Origin: Paenibacillus sp. yr247 | GTDB lineage: Bacteria; Bacillota; Bacilli; Paenibacillales; NBRC-103111 | NCBI RefSeq assembly: GCF_900103825.1 | Contig: NZ_FNIF01000002.1 | Span: 639,566 to 703,565, forward strand | Direction: 5' to 3' | Length of the DNA: 64,000 nt | Program-made: the position numbers and the translations under genes | Notes under the pieces: generated by a model | What the model saw: only the letters and a program-made list of their open reading frames with translations | Told to the model about the DNA's origin: nothing | Databases searched by the model: none | In this document: positions 25,983-37,166 of the stretch, piece by piece | Numbering within the stretch: the stretch's first letter is position 1 | Layout: every line of letters begins with the position of its first letter

Positions 25983-26105
25983 TAGCGCTTACGATGCCAG
26001 TTTTTCTGGCGAAAAACTCACAGTAGCGCTTACGATGCCAGTTTTTCTGGCGAAAAACTCATAGTAGCGCTTACGATGTCAGTTTTTCTGGCGAAAAACT
26101 CTGAG
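25983..26105 (+). repeat. Three tandem 41-bp hairpin repeats
   Basis: Three consecutive 41-bp units (25983, 26024, 26065) each begin TAGCGCTTACGATG and contain CCAGTTTTTCTGGCG and AAAAACTC. Each unit can fold as AGTTTTT/AAAAACT or as GCCAG/CTGGC. The units differ at only a few bases. The third abuts the Shine-Dalgarno sequence of the response regulator gene. Related units occur at 30403-30519 before gltD. Confidence 0.9.
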
Positions 26106-26117
26106 GAGGAGTCATGC

Positions 26118-26807
26118 ATGACACCAACCCCGCTCAAACTACTCCTGGTTGATGATCAGGATTTAATAAGAGAAAGCTTGCACATCGTGCTCGATATGGA
26201 CCCTGACATTCATGTCGTCGGTTTGGCTGAGAACGGTCACATCGCTTTGAAAAAGTGCGAAGAGCAGCAGCCTGACGTTGTTCTTATGGACATTCACATG
26301 CCCGTCATGGACGGAGTCGAAGCAACTCGTCAAATCAAGGCCGTTTGGCCTCAGATTCGCGTCATTATCCTGACCACCTTCCAGGAAATCAGCTATGTCG
26401 TTGATGCCCTAGGTGCAGGAGCCGAAGGGTATTTGCTCAAAGCGATTCATCCGAAGGACCTTGCGTCCGGTATCAAATGGGTCCATCAAGGCGGCACACT
26501 CATCCCGCAGGATATCGCCAGAATGCTCGTACAGCAAGCTCGAGGCGCGACAGAACCACCCACTCGTGATAGCGATGCGAAGCCTGCTGCCGAGGAGCCC
26601 GCTCGCATAGATGCTTACGGACTGAGCGAACGCGAAGTGCAAGTGCTGCACTGCATCGCTGATGGCCTTAACAACAAGGAAATTGCCGAAAAGCTGTTCT
26701 TATCCGAAGGTACCGTGAAAAACTACATTTCAAGCATTTACTCGAAAATGGATGTCCGGGACCGCATTCAAGCGTCAAAGAAGGCTCATGAAGAAGGGAT
26801 GCTATAA
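26118..26807 (+). CDS. Response regulator, NarL/FixJ (LuxR HTH) family
   Basis: This 229-residue regulator has a receiver domain (about 5-125) with the phospho-acceptor Asp58 in VVLMDIHMPVMDG, followed by a linker rich in Pro/Ala/Asp and a LuxR-type helix-turn-helix (about 165-228, LSEREVQVLHCIADGLNNKEIAEKLFLSEGTVKNY). The ATG at 26118 follows GAGGAGGAG; the earlier in-frame ATG at 26076 lies inside the repeat. It is the cognate partner of the upstream kinase and probably controls the divergent ABC exporter, which is inference from context. Confidence 0.94.
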   Translation: MTPTPLKLLLVDDQDLIRESLHIVLDMDPDIHVVGLAENGHIALKKCEEQQPDVVLMDIHMPVMDGVEATRQIKAVWPQIRVIILTTFQEISYVVDALGAGAEGYLLKAIHPKDLASGIKWVHQGGTLIPQDIARMLVQQARGATEPPTRDSDAKPAAEEPARIDAYGLSEREVQVLHCIADGLNNKEIAEKLFLSEGTVKNYISSIYSKMDVRDRIQASKKAHEEGML

Positions 26808-26829
26808 ATTTTTACTGCACACAAAAACG

Positions 26830-26871
26830 GAAAGACAGCTCTTCTACTTGGAAGATGCGGCCTTTCTACTT
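26830..26871. terminator. Probable imperfect terminator hairpin
   Basis: GGAAAGACAGCTCTTC pairs with GAAGATGCGGCCTTTCT with mismatches around a TACTTG loop. The flanking T-runs are weak. It lies between the convergent response regulator and the 26877 gene. Confidence 0.45.
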
Positions 26872-26876
26872 TTCAT

Positions 26877-27335
26877 CTATTCAAAGAGCTTCTCCAGAAA
26901 CCCCTTTTTTCTTTTCCTAATCTTACCATAGCTTTTCACTCTAGAATAGGTTGGAGGCTCCTCCACCGGTAAGTCAGAATAAAGCTTCAACTGTGATTGA
27001 ACCTTATGCGAGTCCTGCAGTTCGATTGTTTCATCATTATCCGTCGACTGCTGCACCACGACCCTATTTAATATCTGCTCATAGAGTTTATTTTCCATTT
27101 GAAATTTAAATTGCCTGAGCAGCTGCTCTTGCTGCTTGTTATGGATTTCAAAATGCTCGTGAAGCTGCGATTGAAGCTCTGCCACCTGCTCGGAGAGGAG
27201 CACGACCGCTTTTTGCAGAGAAATAAGATGTTGTGATCCCATCGGTTCGTCCAATTCAATCTTCTGAATGTCCTCTCCATTCTCGGCTAGCAGTGCATTC
27301 AGTTCCATCGCCGAAATGAGATTCTCTTTCTTCAT
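26877..27335 (-). CDS. Hypothetical coiled-coil protein
   Basis: This 152-residue soluble protein has a central coiled coil (about residues 38-90, SLQKAVVLLSEQVAELQSQLHEHFEIHNKQQEQLLRQF) and a basic tail (SYGKIRKRKKGFLEKLFE). The strong GGGGGAG ribosome binding site 5 bp before the ATG supports expression. No enzymatic motif is seen and no family is recognised; the basic tail could contact membrane or nucleic acid. It is transcribed alone, convergent with the response regulator. Confidence 0.75.
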   Translation of the reverse strand: MKKENLISAMELNALLAENGEDIQKIELDEPMGSQHLISLQKAVVLLSEQVAELQSQLHEHFEIHNKQQEQLLRQFKFQMENKLYEQILNRVVVQQSTDNDETIELQDSHKVQSQLKLYSDLPVEEPPTYSRVKSYGKIRKRKKGFLEKLFE

Positions 27336-27521
27336 GTGCTCCCCCCGAATCCGTTCAATTCTAGGCTAACGCAGCATCGCGAGTTAACCTGATCCTTCTA
27401 TTGTACATGAAGCGTACGAATTGTTCACCTTTTGATTCTATGATTGACTTCCCAGAGGTTATCAACTATTCTCATCTATTATCTAATGACCTATGAAAAT
27501 TTTCCCAAGGAGTAAACTCGA

Positions 27522-28793
27522 ATGCAAATCGAATCCCATTTCAAAAAGAAGCAAAGTGTTCTGGATAACTTCCTGATTCCTTTTGTAAAGTCGCGTTCCT
27601 TCCCTTATTTATGGCTTAGCCAACTCATTTCTATGCTCGGCGGTTCGGTCACGACCGTTATTTTGCCCATGGTTGTTTATTCCCTCACAGGCTCAACCAC
27701 GATGATGGGTATCATCATGGCCGCCTATATGCTTCCCTATGTCCTCATGCTTCCCCTTTCGGGTTGGATTGTCGATCGTTATGATCGCGTTAGGATTATG
27801 ATGCTTTCCGATATCATCCGATTCATTGTTATGTTGGCTATTGCTGTACTAATTTTTACTAACACCTTGTCCATTCCGGTTTTGTTCGTACTGATGGGCA
27901 TCTATGGCCTCATGGAAGGGCTCTTTCAACCTGCGTATTCAGCTGTACGCGCCACAGTGTTCACACCAGAAATTCGCAATGCCGCTAACGCATTGACACA
28001 AATCAGCAATCAAGGCGTCCGCCTTATTGGCCCGGTCCTGGGAGGACTGCTGATTTCCTCCTTATCTGCCAGTTACGGATTCGGATTAGATGCGCTGACC
28101 TATCTACTCTCCTTTTTCTGTCTCCTGTTTTTATTGAAAAAATCGCTGTATTCAAAACACATCAAACAATCGGAAACCAAGCCATCGACATCATGGATGA
28201 GTGAATTTCTAGAAGGCATTACTATCCTCAAGGGTCATCCCTGGCTATGGATAACGATCCTTGCCTTCTCGTTCATTAATATTAGTTATAGTGGAATTAT
28301 TGTCATTCTTGTCCCTTGGTTATTCAAAGTACATCTCCACTTGGATCCATTCATTTATGGTATCGGGATTACGTGCTCGGGAGCTGGGGCCATTGTTGCT
28401 GCACTCATTTTTGGTTCTAAATCAAAATGGCCTCATCGAGGTATACTTGCCTATGGTTCTGTACTGCTCGCCGGTGTTGCCTTGCTGCTCACGCCTTTCA
28501 CAACTTCGACGGTCATTCTGGCTCTGCTCATGGCGGTAGAAGGCTTTGGGCTTATGATATTTGGACTTATCTGGGAGACTAGCTTACAGGAGCTTGTTCC
28601 AGAAGAAGCCTTTGGCCGTGTGGTCAGTCTTGATCTGCTAGGCTCTTTTGCTCTGCTGCCACTGAGCTATTTCCTAATCGGCTGGATTGCTGATCAGATC
28701 GGTGGTGTAATAACCATAACGATTTTTGCTTCGATTGGCATCGCCATTGTTGGAAGTGTGCTTTGCGTGCCAGCTATTCGTCGGTTTCAGTAA
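27522..28793 (+). CDS. Major facilitator superfamily transporter
   Basis: This 423-residue protein has about twelve helices. The loop between helices 2 and 3 has the MFS signature GWIVDRYDRVRIMM, and a second-half repeat includes IADQIGGVITI. The size and the pattern MLGGSVTTVILPMVVYSLTGSTTMMG fit the efflux-type MFS group related to macrolide or siderophore exporters. AAGGAG is upstream of the ATG. It is a single gene with no regulator beside it, and its substrate is unknown. Confidence 0.88.
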   Translation: MQIESHFKKKQSVLDNFLIPFVKSRSFPYLWLSQLISMLGGSVTTVILPMVVYSLTGSTTMMGIIMAAYMLPYVLMLPLSGWIVDRYDRVRIMMLSDIIRFIVMLAIAVLIFTNTLSIPVLFVLMGIYGLMEGLFQPAYSAVRATVFTPEIRNAANALTQISNQGVRLIGPVLGGLLISSLSASYGFGLDALTYLLSFFCLLFLLKKSLYSKHIKQSETKPSTSWMSEFLEGITILKGHPWLWITILAFSFINISYSGIIVILVPWLFKVHLHLDPFIYGIGITCSGAGAIVAALIFGSKSKWPHRGILAYGSVLLAGVALLLTPFTTSTVILALLMAVEGFGLMIFGLIWETSLQELVPEEAFGRVVSLDLLGSFALLPLSYFLIGWIADQIGGVITITIFASIGIAIVGSVLCVPAIRRFQ

Positions 28794-28853
28794 CGGGGTT
28801 GGGACATATTGGGGACCCCCTGCCCTATAGTTCAACGACAACGAAATCAAGGA

Positions 28854-28891
28854 AAAAAAGGAAGAAGCCCCAAGAGGTTCCTTCCTTTTTA
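28854..28891. terminator. Bidirectional intrinsic terminator
   Basis: AAAAAGGAAG pairs with CTTCCTTTTT around an imperfect inner stem (AAGCC/GGTTC) with loop CCAAGA. It serves the convergent MFS and gltD transcripts. Confidence 0.75.
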
Positions 28892-28897
28892 CATACG

Positions 28898-30382
<1,485 letters not shown>

Positions 30383-30402
30383 TAACGTTTAGTCCCTCCT
30401 AA

Positions 30403-30519
30403 GAGTTTTCGTGAGAAAACTTACTTCGTAAGCATGTGCTGAGTTTTTCGCCAGAAAAACTGGCTTCGGAAGCATCACTGAGTTTCGCTTCAGCAAAACT
30501 TACTTCGTAAGCATCTGCT
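30403..30519 (-). repeat. Three tandem hairpin repeats of 38-40 bp between gltB and gltD
   Basis: Three units (30403-30440, 30441-30479, 30480-30519) read on the minus strand as GCTTACGAAG or GCTTCCGAAG, then an AGTTTT...AAAACT hairpin ending in CTCA or ACTC. The middle unit contains GCCAGTTTTTCTGGCG, identical to the core of the repeats at 25983. The other two carry GTAAGTTTT with compensating changes, and CTTAC/GTAAG is itself a hairpin. The cluster ends 2 bp upstream of AGGAGG of gltD. Confidence 0.88.
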
Positions 30520-30528
30520 CTGAATTCG

Positions 30529-33500
30529 TTAGTTTCCACCGACACGGGAAACATCCTTCATATTCGCCTCGAAAGCAACCATTATGGCTTCTTGTTGGCT
30601 TAGTCCGGAGCGTTTTACCTTCTCGATGGCATCAAACATCCGCTTGTAGTCCTTCGGTATAACCTTCACGAACTTCCAAACGTACTCATCCCAGCGCTTA
30701 ATGACTTGGTGGGCAACGCTGCTATCCGTAAATGTGGCATGATGCTGAATCATCGTTTTCAGTTCGTTCATTTCAAAAGTTTCCTCTACCTGCTCGAGGT
30801 AGACCATCTCTTTGTTCACCTTGCTTGAGAAGTCACCCTTCTCATCAAGCACATAAGCGATACCCCCGGACATACCGGCAGCAAAGTTACGGCCTGTCGG
30901 ACCAAGTACAACCACACGTCCGCCCGTCATGTATTCACAACCATGGTCGCCTACGCCTTCAACAACAGCACGAACGCCGCTATTTCTTACGCAGAAACGC
31001 TCGCCTGCAATACCACGGATGTAAGCATCCCCATCGGTAGCACCGTAGAAAGCCGTATTTCCAATAATCACGTTTTCCTCTGGTACAAAATTGGACTCAC
31101 TGGAAGGGAAAATGGCCAGTTTACCACCGGATAATCCTTTACCAACGTAGTCATTGGCATCGCCCTCAAGCGAAAGCGTAATGCCTTTCGGCACGAAAGC
31201 ACCAAAGCTTTGACCGGCAGAGCCGTTAAAGTGTAAACGAATCGTATCGTGCGGCAAGCCCTCCGCACCATAGCGGCGAGTCACTTCACTACCTACAATC
31301 GTACCGACAACACGATTAACGTTCTTAATTGGCAGGATGGCATGCACATGCTCCTTACGTTCAATCGCAGGCTCACAAATTTCGAGCAGCTTGGTTACGT
31401 CCAGAGAGCGATCCAACCCGTGATCCTGCGTCATTTGGCAGAATCGGCCAACTTCTTCACCCATATCCGGTTGGTGCAGAAGCGGCGACAAATCGATGCC
31501 TTTGGCTTTCCAATGCTCAACCGCTTTGCCCGCTTCCAAAATATCCGTGCGCCCGACCATCTCTTCGATGGTGCGGAAGCCCAGTGCCGCCATCTGCTCA
31601 CGCACATCCTGAGCGATGAAGGTCATGAAATTGACTACATGCTGCGGATCCCCGGCAAATTTCTTGCGAAGCTCCGGATTTTGCGTAGCAACCCCAACCG
31701 GACAAGTATCCAGATGGCAGACGCGCATCATCACGCAGCCAATCGTAATCAACGGAGTTGTCGCAAAGCCGAATTCCTCAGCTCCGAGCAGCGCCGCAAC
31801 GATAACGTCGCGTCCTGTCATTAGCTTGCCGTCCGTTTCGACGACGATACGGCTGCGCAGATTGTTCAGCACGAGTGTCTGATGCGTCTCCGCCAGACCG
31901 AGCTCCCACGGCAGTCCTGCGTGGCGGATACTCGTCTGCGGTGACGCGCCTGTTCCTCCGTCGTAGCCGGAGATGAGGACCACGTCCGCTTTCCCTTTAG
32001 CTACGCCGGCAGCGATCGTGCCAACACCGACTTCGGATACCAGCTTGACGCTGATCCGTGCCCGCGGGTTGGCATTCTTGAGATCGTGGATCAGCTCCGC
32101 TAGATCCTCGATCGAATAAATATCGTGATGCGGCGGCGGTGAAATTAAGCCTACGCCTGGCGTCACACCGCGAACCTCGGCGACCCAAGGGTACACCTTG
32201 GGTCCCGGAAGCTGACCGCCCTCGCCGGGCTTCGCGCCCTGCGCCATCTTGATCTGAATCTCGTCCGCGTTGACGAGATAATTGCTCGTGACGCCGAAGC
32301 GGCCGGACGCCACCTGCTTGATTGCGCTGCGGCGAAGGTCGCCGTTCGCATCCGGCGTGAAGCGTTCCGGATGCTCGCCTCCCTCGCCGGTATTGCTCTT
32401 GCCGCCGATGCGGTTCATCGCAATCGCCAAGGTCTCGTGCGCTTCCTTGCTGATGGAGCCGTAGGACATGGCTCCGGTCTTGAAGCGCTTAAAGATCGAT
32501 TCGATCGATTCGACTTCTTCGATCGGGATCGGTGCGCGGCCTTCCTTGAAGCTGAGCAGTCCGCGCAAAGCCATATATTTCTTATCTTCTTTTTTGATCA
32601 GTTTAACGAAGTTCTGATACATGCCGTAATTGTTCGTGCGGACAGCGGATTGCAGGGCATGGACTGTTTCCGGTGTGTAGATGTGCTCTTCCCCATCTTT
32701 GCGCCACTGTAAGTCGCCACCGGTATCCAATACACGGTCGCGGCCTTCCTGCTCCGAATACGCCCGGTTGTGGCGGATGAGCGCTTCTTGTGCCACGACA
32801 TCGATGCCAATTCCGCCAACAGGGGTGTGAGTCCATGTAAAGTAAGAATCGACAAGCTCTTGGCTAAGTCCGATTGCTTCGAAAATCTGGGCCCCACGGT
32901 AGCTTTGAATCGTGGAAATCCCCATTTTCGCAAGGACTTTAACTACACCCTTGGTAACCGCTTTGATATAGTTATAAGTCGCTTTCTCGTGATCGATGCC
33001 GACCAACTGATTGCGGCGAATCATGTCATCCAGCGTTTCTAAAGCTAGGTAAGGGTTGATAGCCCCAGCACCGTAGCCGAGAAGCAGAGCAAAATGATGC
33101 ACTTCACGGGGTTCTCCGGACTCCACAAGCAAGCTAACCTTCGTCCGCGTGCCTTGGCGAATCAAATGATGATGCAGACCCGAAGTTGCCAGCAGCGCCG
33201 GAATCGGCGCTTTCTTGCTATCCACGCCGCGGTCCGAAAGAATCAGCAGCGAAGCGCCATCCACAATGGCTTGATCCGCAGCCGCATACAACGTTTGCAT
33301 GGCGCTTTCAAGACCTGCAGTACCTAGAGCTGCTTCAAACAGCGTAGGCAATGTTACGGTCTTAAAGCCATCCCGTTGGATATAGCGAAGCTTTGCGAGC
33401 TCATCATTGGACAGAATCGGCGACTTCAGACGAATTTGACGGCAGCTTTCCGGCTCCGGATGAATCAAATTGCGTTCAGGCCCAATCGTCGTGCCTTGAG

Positions 33501-35121
33501 CCGTAATAATCTCCTCAAAGTTTGCGTCAATGGGTGGATTCGTTACCTGCGCAAACAATTGTTTGAAGTAGTTATAAAGCAGTTGAGGGCGATCCGAAAG
33601 CACCGCAAGCGGCGTATCCGTCCCCATCGAGCCGATCGGGTCAACGCCGGTTTTCGCCATCGGCTCAAGTGTCTTGCGCAGCTGCTCAAATGTATAGCCG
33701 AACGCTTGCTGACGCTGCAGCACGGTATCATGGTCGGAGCCAAGAACAATCTCCCCATCTTCCAGCTCTTCCAAGCTGACCAGATGCTTATCGAGCCATT
33801 CACGATATGGCTGTTCGCTCGCAATGCGGCTTTTGATTTCCTCATCGGCAACGATTCGGCCTTCAATGGTATCAACTAACAGCATACGTCCCGGTCTCAG
33901 ACGCTCTTTGTGCAAAATTCGTTCAGGAGCAATATCCAGCACGCCTACTTCGGATGCTAGTACAATGAAGTCATCCGTTGTTACATAATAACGGGATGGA
34001 CGCAAGCCATTACGGTCAAGAACAGCGCCAATGATGCTGCCATCCGTAAAGGCAATTGCGGCGGGCCCGTCCCATGGCTCCATTAATGTACTGTGATATT
34101 CGTAGAACGCCTTTTTCTCATCATCCATTGTTTCATGCTTGGACCAAGGCTCCGGAATCATCATCATGGCAGCATGCGGCAGCGAACGACCGGAGAGCAT
34201 GAGAAATTCCAGTGTATTATCAAACATTTGAGAATCGGATCCATCGGTATCAATAATAGGAAGAATGCGTTTGAAATCTTCGCCGAAAAGGTCCGAATCA
34301 CACATTGCTTGTCGCGCATGCATCCAATTCACATTCCCGCGAAGCGTGTTAATTTCACCGTTATGAATGAGGTAGCGGTACGGATGCGCACGTTCCCAAC
34401 TTGGAAATGTATTCGTACTGAAACGGGAGTGAACCAGCGCAAGCGCGGAGTCCACCTTCTCGTCCTGCAGTTCAACGTAGTAAGCATCCACTTGCTCAGG
34501 CGTTAACATTCCTTTATATACGATCGTTCTGCTAGACAAGCTAGAATAGTAAAACTGCTCGTCACGATGCGCTAATTTGATAGCGTTTTCAGATAATTTA
34601 CGTATAACATAAAGCTTCCTTTCAAAATCGAGATTGCTCGTCACATTCGCACTTTGTCCGATAAATACTTGGCGTACAAAAGGTTCAGCCGACTTTGCGG
34701 ACTCTCCCAAAGAGCTGTTATCCGTAGGAACAGTTCGCCAGCCCAGGAATTGCTGCCCTTCCTCTCTAACAATGCGCTCAATGATATTTTCGCATGCTTG
34801 GCGAGCCTCCAAATCTTGAGGCAAATAGACCATACCTGCACCATAGTGTCCCGCTGCCGGAAGCTTGATGTTAACTCCAGCACAAGCGCCTTGGAGATAC
34901 GTATCCGGAATTTGCATCAAAATACCTGCTCCGTCTCCCGTATTCTGCTCAAAGCCTTGACCACCTCGATGATCTAAATTGCAAAGTACACGAAGCGCTT
35001 GCTTGACGATTTCATGAGACTTAACACCTTTAATATTAGCTACAAAACCAATACCGCAGGCATCATGCTCGAACTGAGGATCGTACAATCCTTGCTTGGG
35101 AGGTAACCCTTTTTTAGTCAT
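30529..35121 (-). CDS. gltB: Glutamate synthase (NADPH) large subunit
   Basis: This 1530-residue enzyme makes glutamate from glutamine and 2-oxoglutarate. The class II glutamine amidotransferase domain begins after a short propeptide, with the catalytic cysteine in HDACGIGF (Cys22, which becomes the N-terminus on maturation). The central and FMN-binding domains follow ([28 protein letters not shown]). Cysteines in [15 protein letters not shown] bind the 3Fe-4S cluster, and a C-terminal beta-helix ([30 protein letters not shown]) ends the protein. The ATG at 35121 is chosen because it gives the normal length; the upstream frame to 35220 lacks family similarity. Confidence 0.97.
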   Translation of the reverse strand: MTKKGLPPKQGLYDPQFEHDACGIGFVANIKGVKSHEIVKQALRVLCNLDHRGGQGFEQNTGDGAGILMQIPDTYLQGACAGVNIKLPAAGHYGAGMVYLPQDLEARQACENIIERIVREEGQQFLGWRTVPTDNSSLGESAKSAEPFVRQVFIGQSANVTSNLDFERKLYVIRKLSENAIKLAHRDEQFYYSSLSSRTIVYKGMLTPEQVDAYYVELQDEKVDSALALVHSRFSTNTFPSWERAHPYRYLIHNGEINTLRGNVNWMHARQAMCDSDLFGEDFKRILPIIDTDGSDSQMFDNTLEFLMLSGRSLPHAAMMMIPEPWSKHETMDDEKKAFYEYHSTLMEPWDGPAAIAFTDGSIIGAVLDRNGLRPSRYYVTTDDFIVLASEVGVLDIAPERILHKERLRPGRMLLVDTIEGRIVADEEIKSRIASEQPYREWLDKHLVSLEELEDGEIVLGSDHDTVLQRQQAFGYTFEQLRKTLEPMAKTGVDPIGSMGTDTPLAVLSDRPQLLYNYFKQLFAQVTNPPIDANFEEIITAQGTTIGPERNLIHPEPESCRQIRLKSPILSNDELAKLRYIQRDGFKTVTLPTLFEAALGTAGLESAMQTLYAAADQAIVDGASLLILSDRGVDSKKAPIPALLATSGLHHHLIRQGTRTKVSLLVESGEPREVHHFALLLGYGAGAINPYLALETLDDMIRRNQLVGIDHEKATYNYIKAVTKGVVKVLAKMGISTIQSYRGAQIFEAIGLSQELVDSYFTWTHTPVGGIGIDVVAQEALIRHNRAYSEQEGRDRVLDTGGDLQWRKDGEEHIYTPETVHALQSAVRTNNYGMYQNFVKLIKKEDKKYMALRGLLSFKEGRAPIPIEEVESIESIFKRFKTGAMSYGSISKEAHETLAIAMNRIGGKSNTGEGGEHPERFTPDANGDLRRSAIKQVASGRFGVTSNYLVNADEIQIKMAQGAKPGEGGQLPGPKVYPWVAEVRGVTPGVGLISPPPHHDIYSIEDLAELIHDLKNANPRARISVKLVSEVGVGTIAAGVAKGKADVVLISGYDGGTGASPQTSIRHAGLPWELGLAETHQTLVLNNLRSRIVVETDGKLMTGRDVIVAALLGAEEFGFATTPLITIGCVMMRVCHLDTCPVGVATQNPELRKKFAGDPQHVVNFMTFIAQDVREQMAALGFRTIEEMVGRTDILEAGKAVEHWKAKGIDLSPLLHQPDMGEEVGRFCQMTQDHGLDRSLDVTKLLEICEPAIERKEHVHAILPIKNVNRVVGTIVGSEVTRRYGAEGLPHDTIRLHFNGSAGQSFGAFVPKGITLSLEGDANDYVGKGLSGGKLAIFPSSESNFVPEENVIIGNTAFYGATDGDAYIRGIAGERFCVRNSGVRAVVEGVGDHGCEYMTGGRVVVLGPTGRNFAAGMSGGIAYVLDEKGDFSSKVNKEMVYLEQVEETFEMNELKTMIQHHATFTDSSVAHQVIKRWDEYVWKFVKVIPKDYKRMFDAIEKVKRSGLSQQEAIMVAFEANMKDVSRVGGN

Positions 35122-35268
35122 GTTGTGCAACCTTTCTTTTCTGGTTTTTGGACACACTTTGCCCAATGTACGCTTTAAAGTATTAAATTGTCGAAACGTA
35201 GCGACGCGTATTTCATCCATTTGTAGAAGAATAGGAATTGTTGAAATAGTCGCAATATTTTTTATATT

Positions 35269-35297
35269 ATATTAACACTTGGAATCATATAGTTCAA
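35269..35297 (-). promoter_or_regulatory. Possible sigma A promoter of gltB
   Basis: On the minus strand TTGAAC is followed after 17 bp by TAATAT in a very AT-rich stretch about 150 bp upstream of the gltB start. Each element matches consensus at four of six positions. The 35122-35449 gap otherwise holds only the terminator-like hairpin at 35357-35408 and no recognisable gene. Confidence 0.4.
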
Positions 35298-35356
35298 TTC
35301 AAAAAATTATTATAGTGAACAGGTTTTTATTTTAATATATTCGCATGTCCACATAA

Positions 35357-35408
35357 GGGGAAAGGCCTCCTCTCCATTTACCCTATAGAAAGGAAGCCTT
35401 TTTTCTTT
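35357..35408 (-). terminator. Intrinsic terminator of the DUF218 gene
   Basis: AAAGGCCTCCTCTC and GAAAGGAAGCCTTTTTT form an imperfect stem around an ATTTACCCTATA loop. It follows the stop of the minus-strand 35450 gene; the longer T-run is on the plus side, so direction is less certain. Confidence 0.6.
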
Positions 35409-35449
35409 TAGACAAAAATAAACCTTAGTTCTGGACTAACCGAATGTAG

Positions 35450-36007
35450 TCAGATGCCAGTTTTCCCTACTGCCCATTCAAAAGCAAATGCGGCAATACC
35501 TGCACATTCACGCAAGGTGTAGTAGGTTAGCGCCAGCGGTCGGATCTGCACCGGTTCGACAGTGGAGGGAATGCCTAGGCTGCGCGCCATCAGGGATGCT
35601 CTGTAGGCATGGAAGCCATGAGTTACAATGACCGCAGTGTGAAATCCTTTTTCCTTCATCAACACTTGGCTGTTTCGTAAGTTCTCCATTGTGCTATGCG
35701 ACTTGTCCTCAAGGAGGATGGCATCTGCCGGAATGCCTTTCAGGGTGAGGAAATGCTTCATCGTCTCGGCTTCGGAAGGCTCGTTGCCCCCTACTCCGCC
35801 CGTGACGATGATTGCTGGTGCCAGGCCCTTCCGATAAGCTTCTACGGCAATATCCAGACGTTCACGCATCGCCGGGCTGGGCTTGCCATCCCATACGGCA
35901 GCGCCTAAAATAATGAGGCAATCGCTGGGAGTTCCATGCGAATGTTTCCAAGTATAGATAACTTTCCAACTCATCAGGGAAAAGTAAAGCAGGGTAATCA
36001 GGAACAA
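35450..36007 (-). CDS. DUF218 (YdcF/SanA-like) membrane protein; 5' end possibly frameshifted
   Basis: This 185-residue protein has an N-terminal membrane helix and an extracytoplasmic DUF218 domain with CLIILGAAVWDGKPSPAMRERLD, VTGGVG, EAETMK and VIVTHGFHAYRA. Relatives affect envelope integrity, and the molecular activity is poorly defined. Only a TTG at 36007 without a ribosome binding site opens this frame. The hydrophobic segment continues upstream in frame (LWILVTLFLITLLYF) without an ATG. One extra A in the run at 36041-36045 would join it to ATG 36048 as MKKETQPSLW. A real frameshift, a sequencing error or an unusual start are all possible. Confidence 0.72.
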   Translation of the reverse strand: MFLITLLYFSLMSWKVIYTWKHSHGTPSDCLIILGAAVWDGKPSPAMRERLDIAVEAYRKGLAPAIIVTGGVGGNEPSEAETMKHFLTLKGIPADAILLEDKSHSTMENLRNSQVLMKEKGFHTAVIVTHGFHAYRASLMARSLGIPSTVEPVQIRPLALTYYTLRECAGIAAFAFEWAVGKTGI

Positions 36008-36147
36008 GGTGACGAGTATCCAAAGCGATGGTTGAGTTTCTTTTTCATAGTCTCATGATAGCAAACTTTCTATGTTTCATGCTATGATAGCTTATACCGC
36101 TGCAATAAACATACATCCAGATTCCACAGCCTAGGAGGAACTCTGTT

Positions 36148-37125
36148 TTGAGTATACAGCATACTTTTTCGACCGGAATGATTTGGGAGCCTCTATACCA
36201 ATGGCACATGAAGGCCCACCCGGTTGAAGTTGAGCTTTTCCGGTCGCAGCCGGTACGCCGTCTGAAGTTTCTGCATCACTTCGGGGCATCTGCGCTATTT
36301 TCACCGATGACACATTCTCGTTTTGAACATACGGTAGGCGTTTGGTCATTAATGGCTCATTTTTGCCCGGATGAACCCCTGCTCCGTCTTGCTGCGCTTT
36401 TACATGATATTGGACACCTGCCGTTCTCCCATGCGGTGGAGAGAACCCTTGGATACGATCATCATCAGCATACCGAGCAGTTGATTAGACATGGCGTCGT
36501 TGCTGATATTCTGATTAACCATGGCCTATCGCCAACGTCAATCGTGGATATTTTGAAGCAGGACAGCCCCTTGACTAATAAAACAACTTTACTAGGGCTC
36601 GACCATCTTGACAGCTTTCTCCGAGATACTTATTATGCCGGACAACAAGTGCTGCCGCCCTCCGTTCTTGTGAAAGAGCTCCGATTACGCAATCATTATT
36701 TGGAAGCTGATGAAGATACGGCTGCGGCACTCGTTCATGCCGTCGTCGAAGACCATCGTCTTTTCCTGGATCCGCAATTTCTTGCGATGGATGCGCTGCT
36801 GGCCAAAGCCGCTGCTCATCACTGCGAAACTAACCCGAACATGAAGGAACGTATTCCTTCGCTTATGGACCATGAATTAATCCAGGAGTTGATGCAAAGC
36901 AATAACGCGACTTCTAGGGAAATCATCCATGTGCTGATGAACGAGCCCCATCGGATTCAAATTACAAGTGAACCTGTTCCAGGCAGTATTCAAGTGAATA
37001 TCGGAAAGATTTACAAAAAACAGCCTCTGATCGGCGATAAGCCTGCCTCAGAAGTGAGCTTTCAAGCCGCTATCAAACTAGCAGAGCTCGACAGTATGAC
37101 CGCTACTTATTTTTTCACCATATAA
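36148..37125 (+). CDS. HD-domain phosphohydrolase (COG1078 type)
   Basis: This 325-residue metal-dependent phosphohydrolase has HD motifs in THSRFEHTVGVW (first His), LLHDIGHLPFSHAVER (His-Asp pair) and LLGLDHLDSFLRDTYYAG (late Asp). The architecture resembles dGTPase-like HD proteins such as YwfO. The TTG start has AGGAGG 8-9 bp upstream. It is followed at 41 bp by thymidine kinase; both may act on nucleotide pools, which is inference. Confidence 0.85.
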   Translation: MSIQHTFSTGMIWEPLYQWHMKAHPVEVELFRSQPVRRLKFLHHFGASALFSPMTHSRFEHTVGVWSLMAHFCPDEPLLRLAALLHDIGHLPFSHAVERTLGYDHHQHTEQLIRHGVVADILINHGLSPTSIVDILKQDSPLTNKTTLLGLDHLDSFLRDTYYAGQQVLPPSVLVKELRLRNHYLEADEDTAAALVHAVVEDHRLFLDPQFLAMDALLAKAAAHHCETNPNMKERIPSLMDHELIQELMQSNNATSREIIHVLMNEPHRIQITSEPVPGSIQVNIGKIYKKQPLIGDKPASEVSFQAAIKLAELDSMTATYFFTI

Positions 37126-37166
37126 ATTCATACATTTATTACATCCGCAGAGGGGACTGGCCCAGT

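Noticed and set aside
25983-26105. CRISPR array
   Set aside because: The three units are contiguous with no unique spacers, and no cas genes are present; they are tandem hairpin repeats.
31249-31824. Long plus-strand open frames opposite gltB (also at 33376-33879 and others)
   Set aside because: They are antisense shadows of a conserved, GC-biased coding region and show no domain similarity or ribosome sites.
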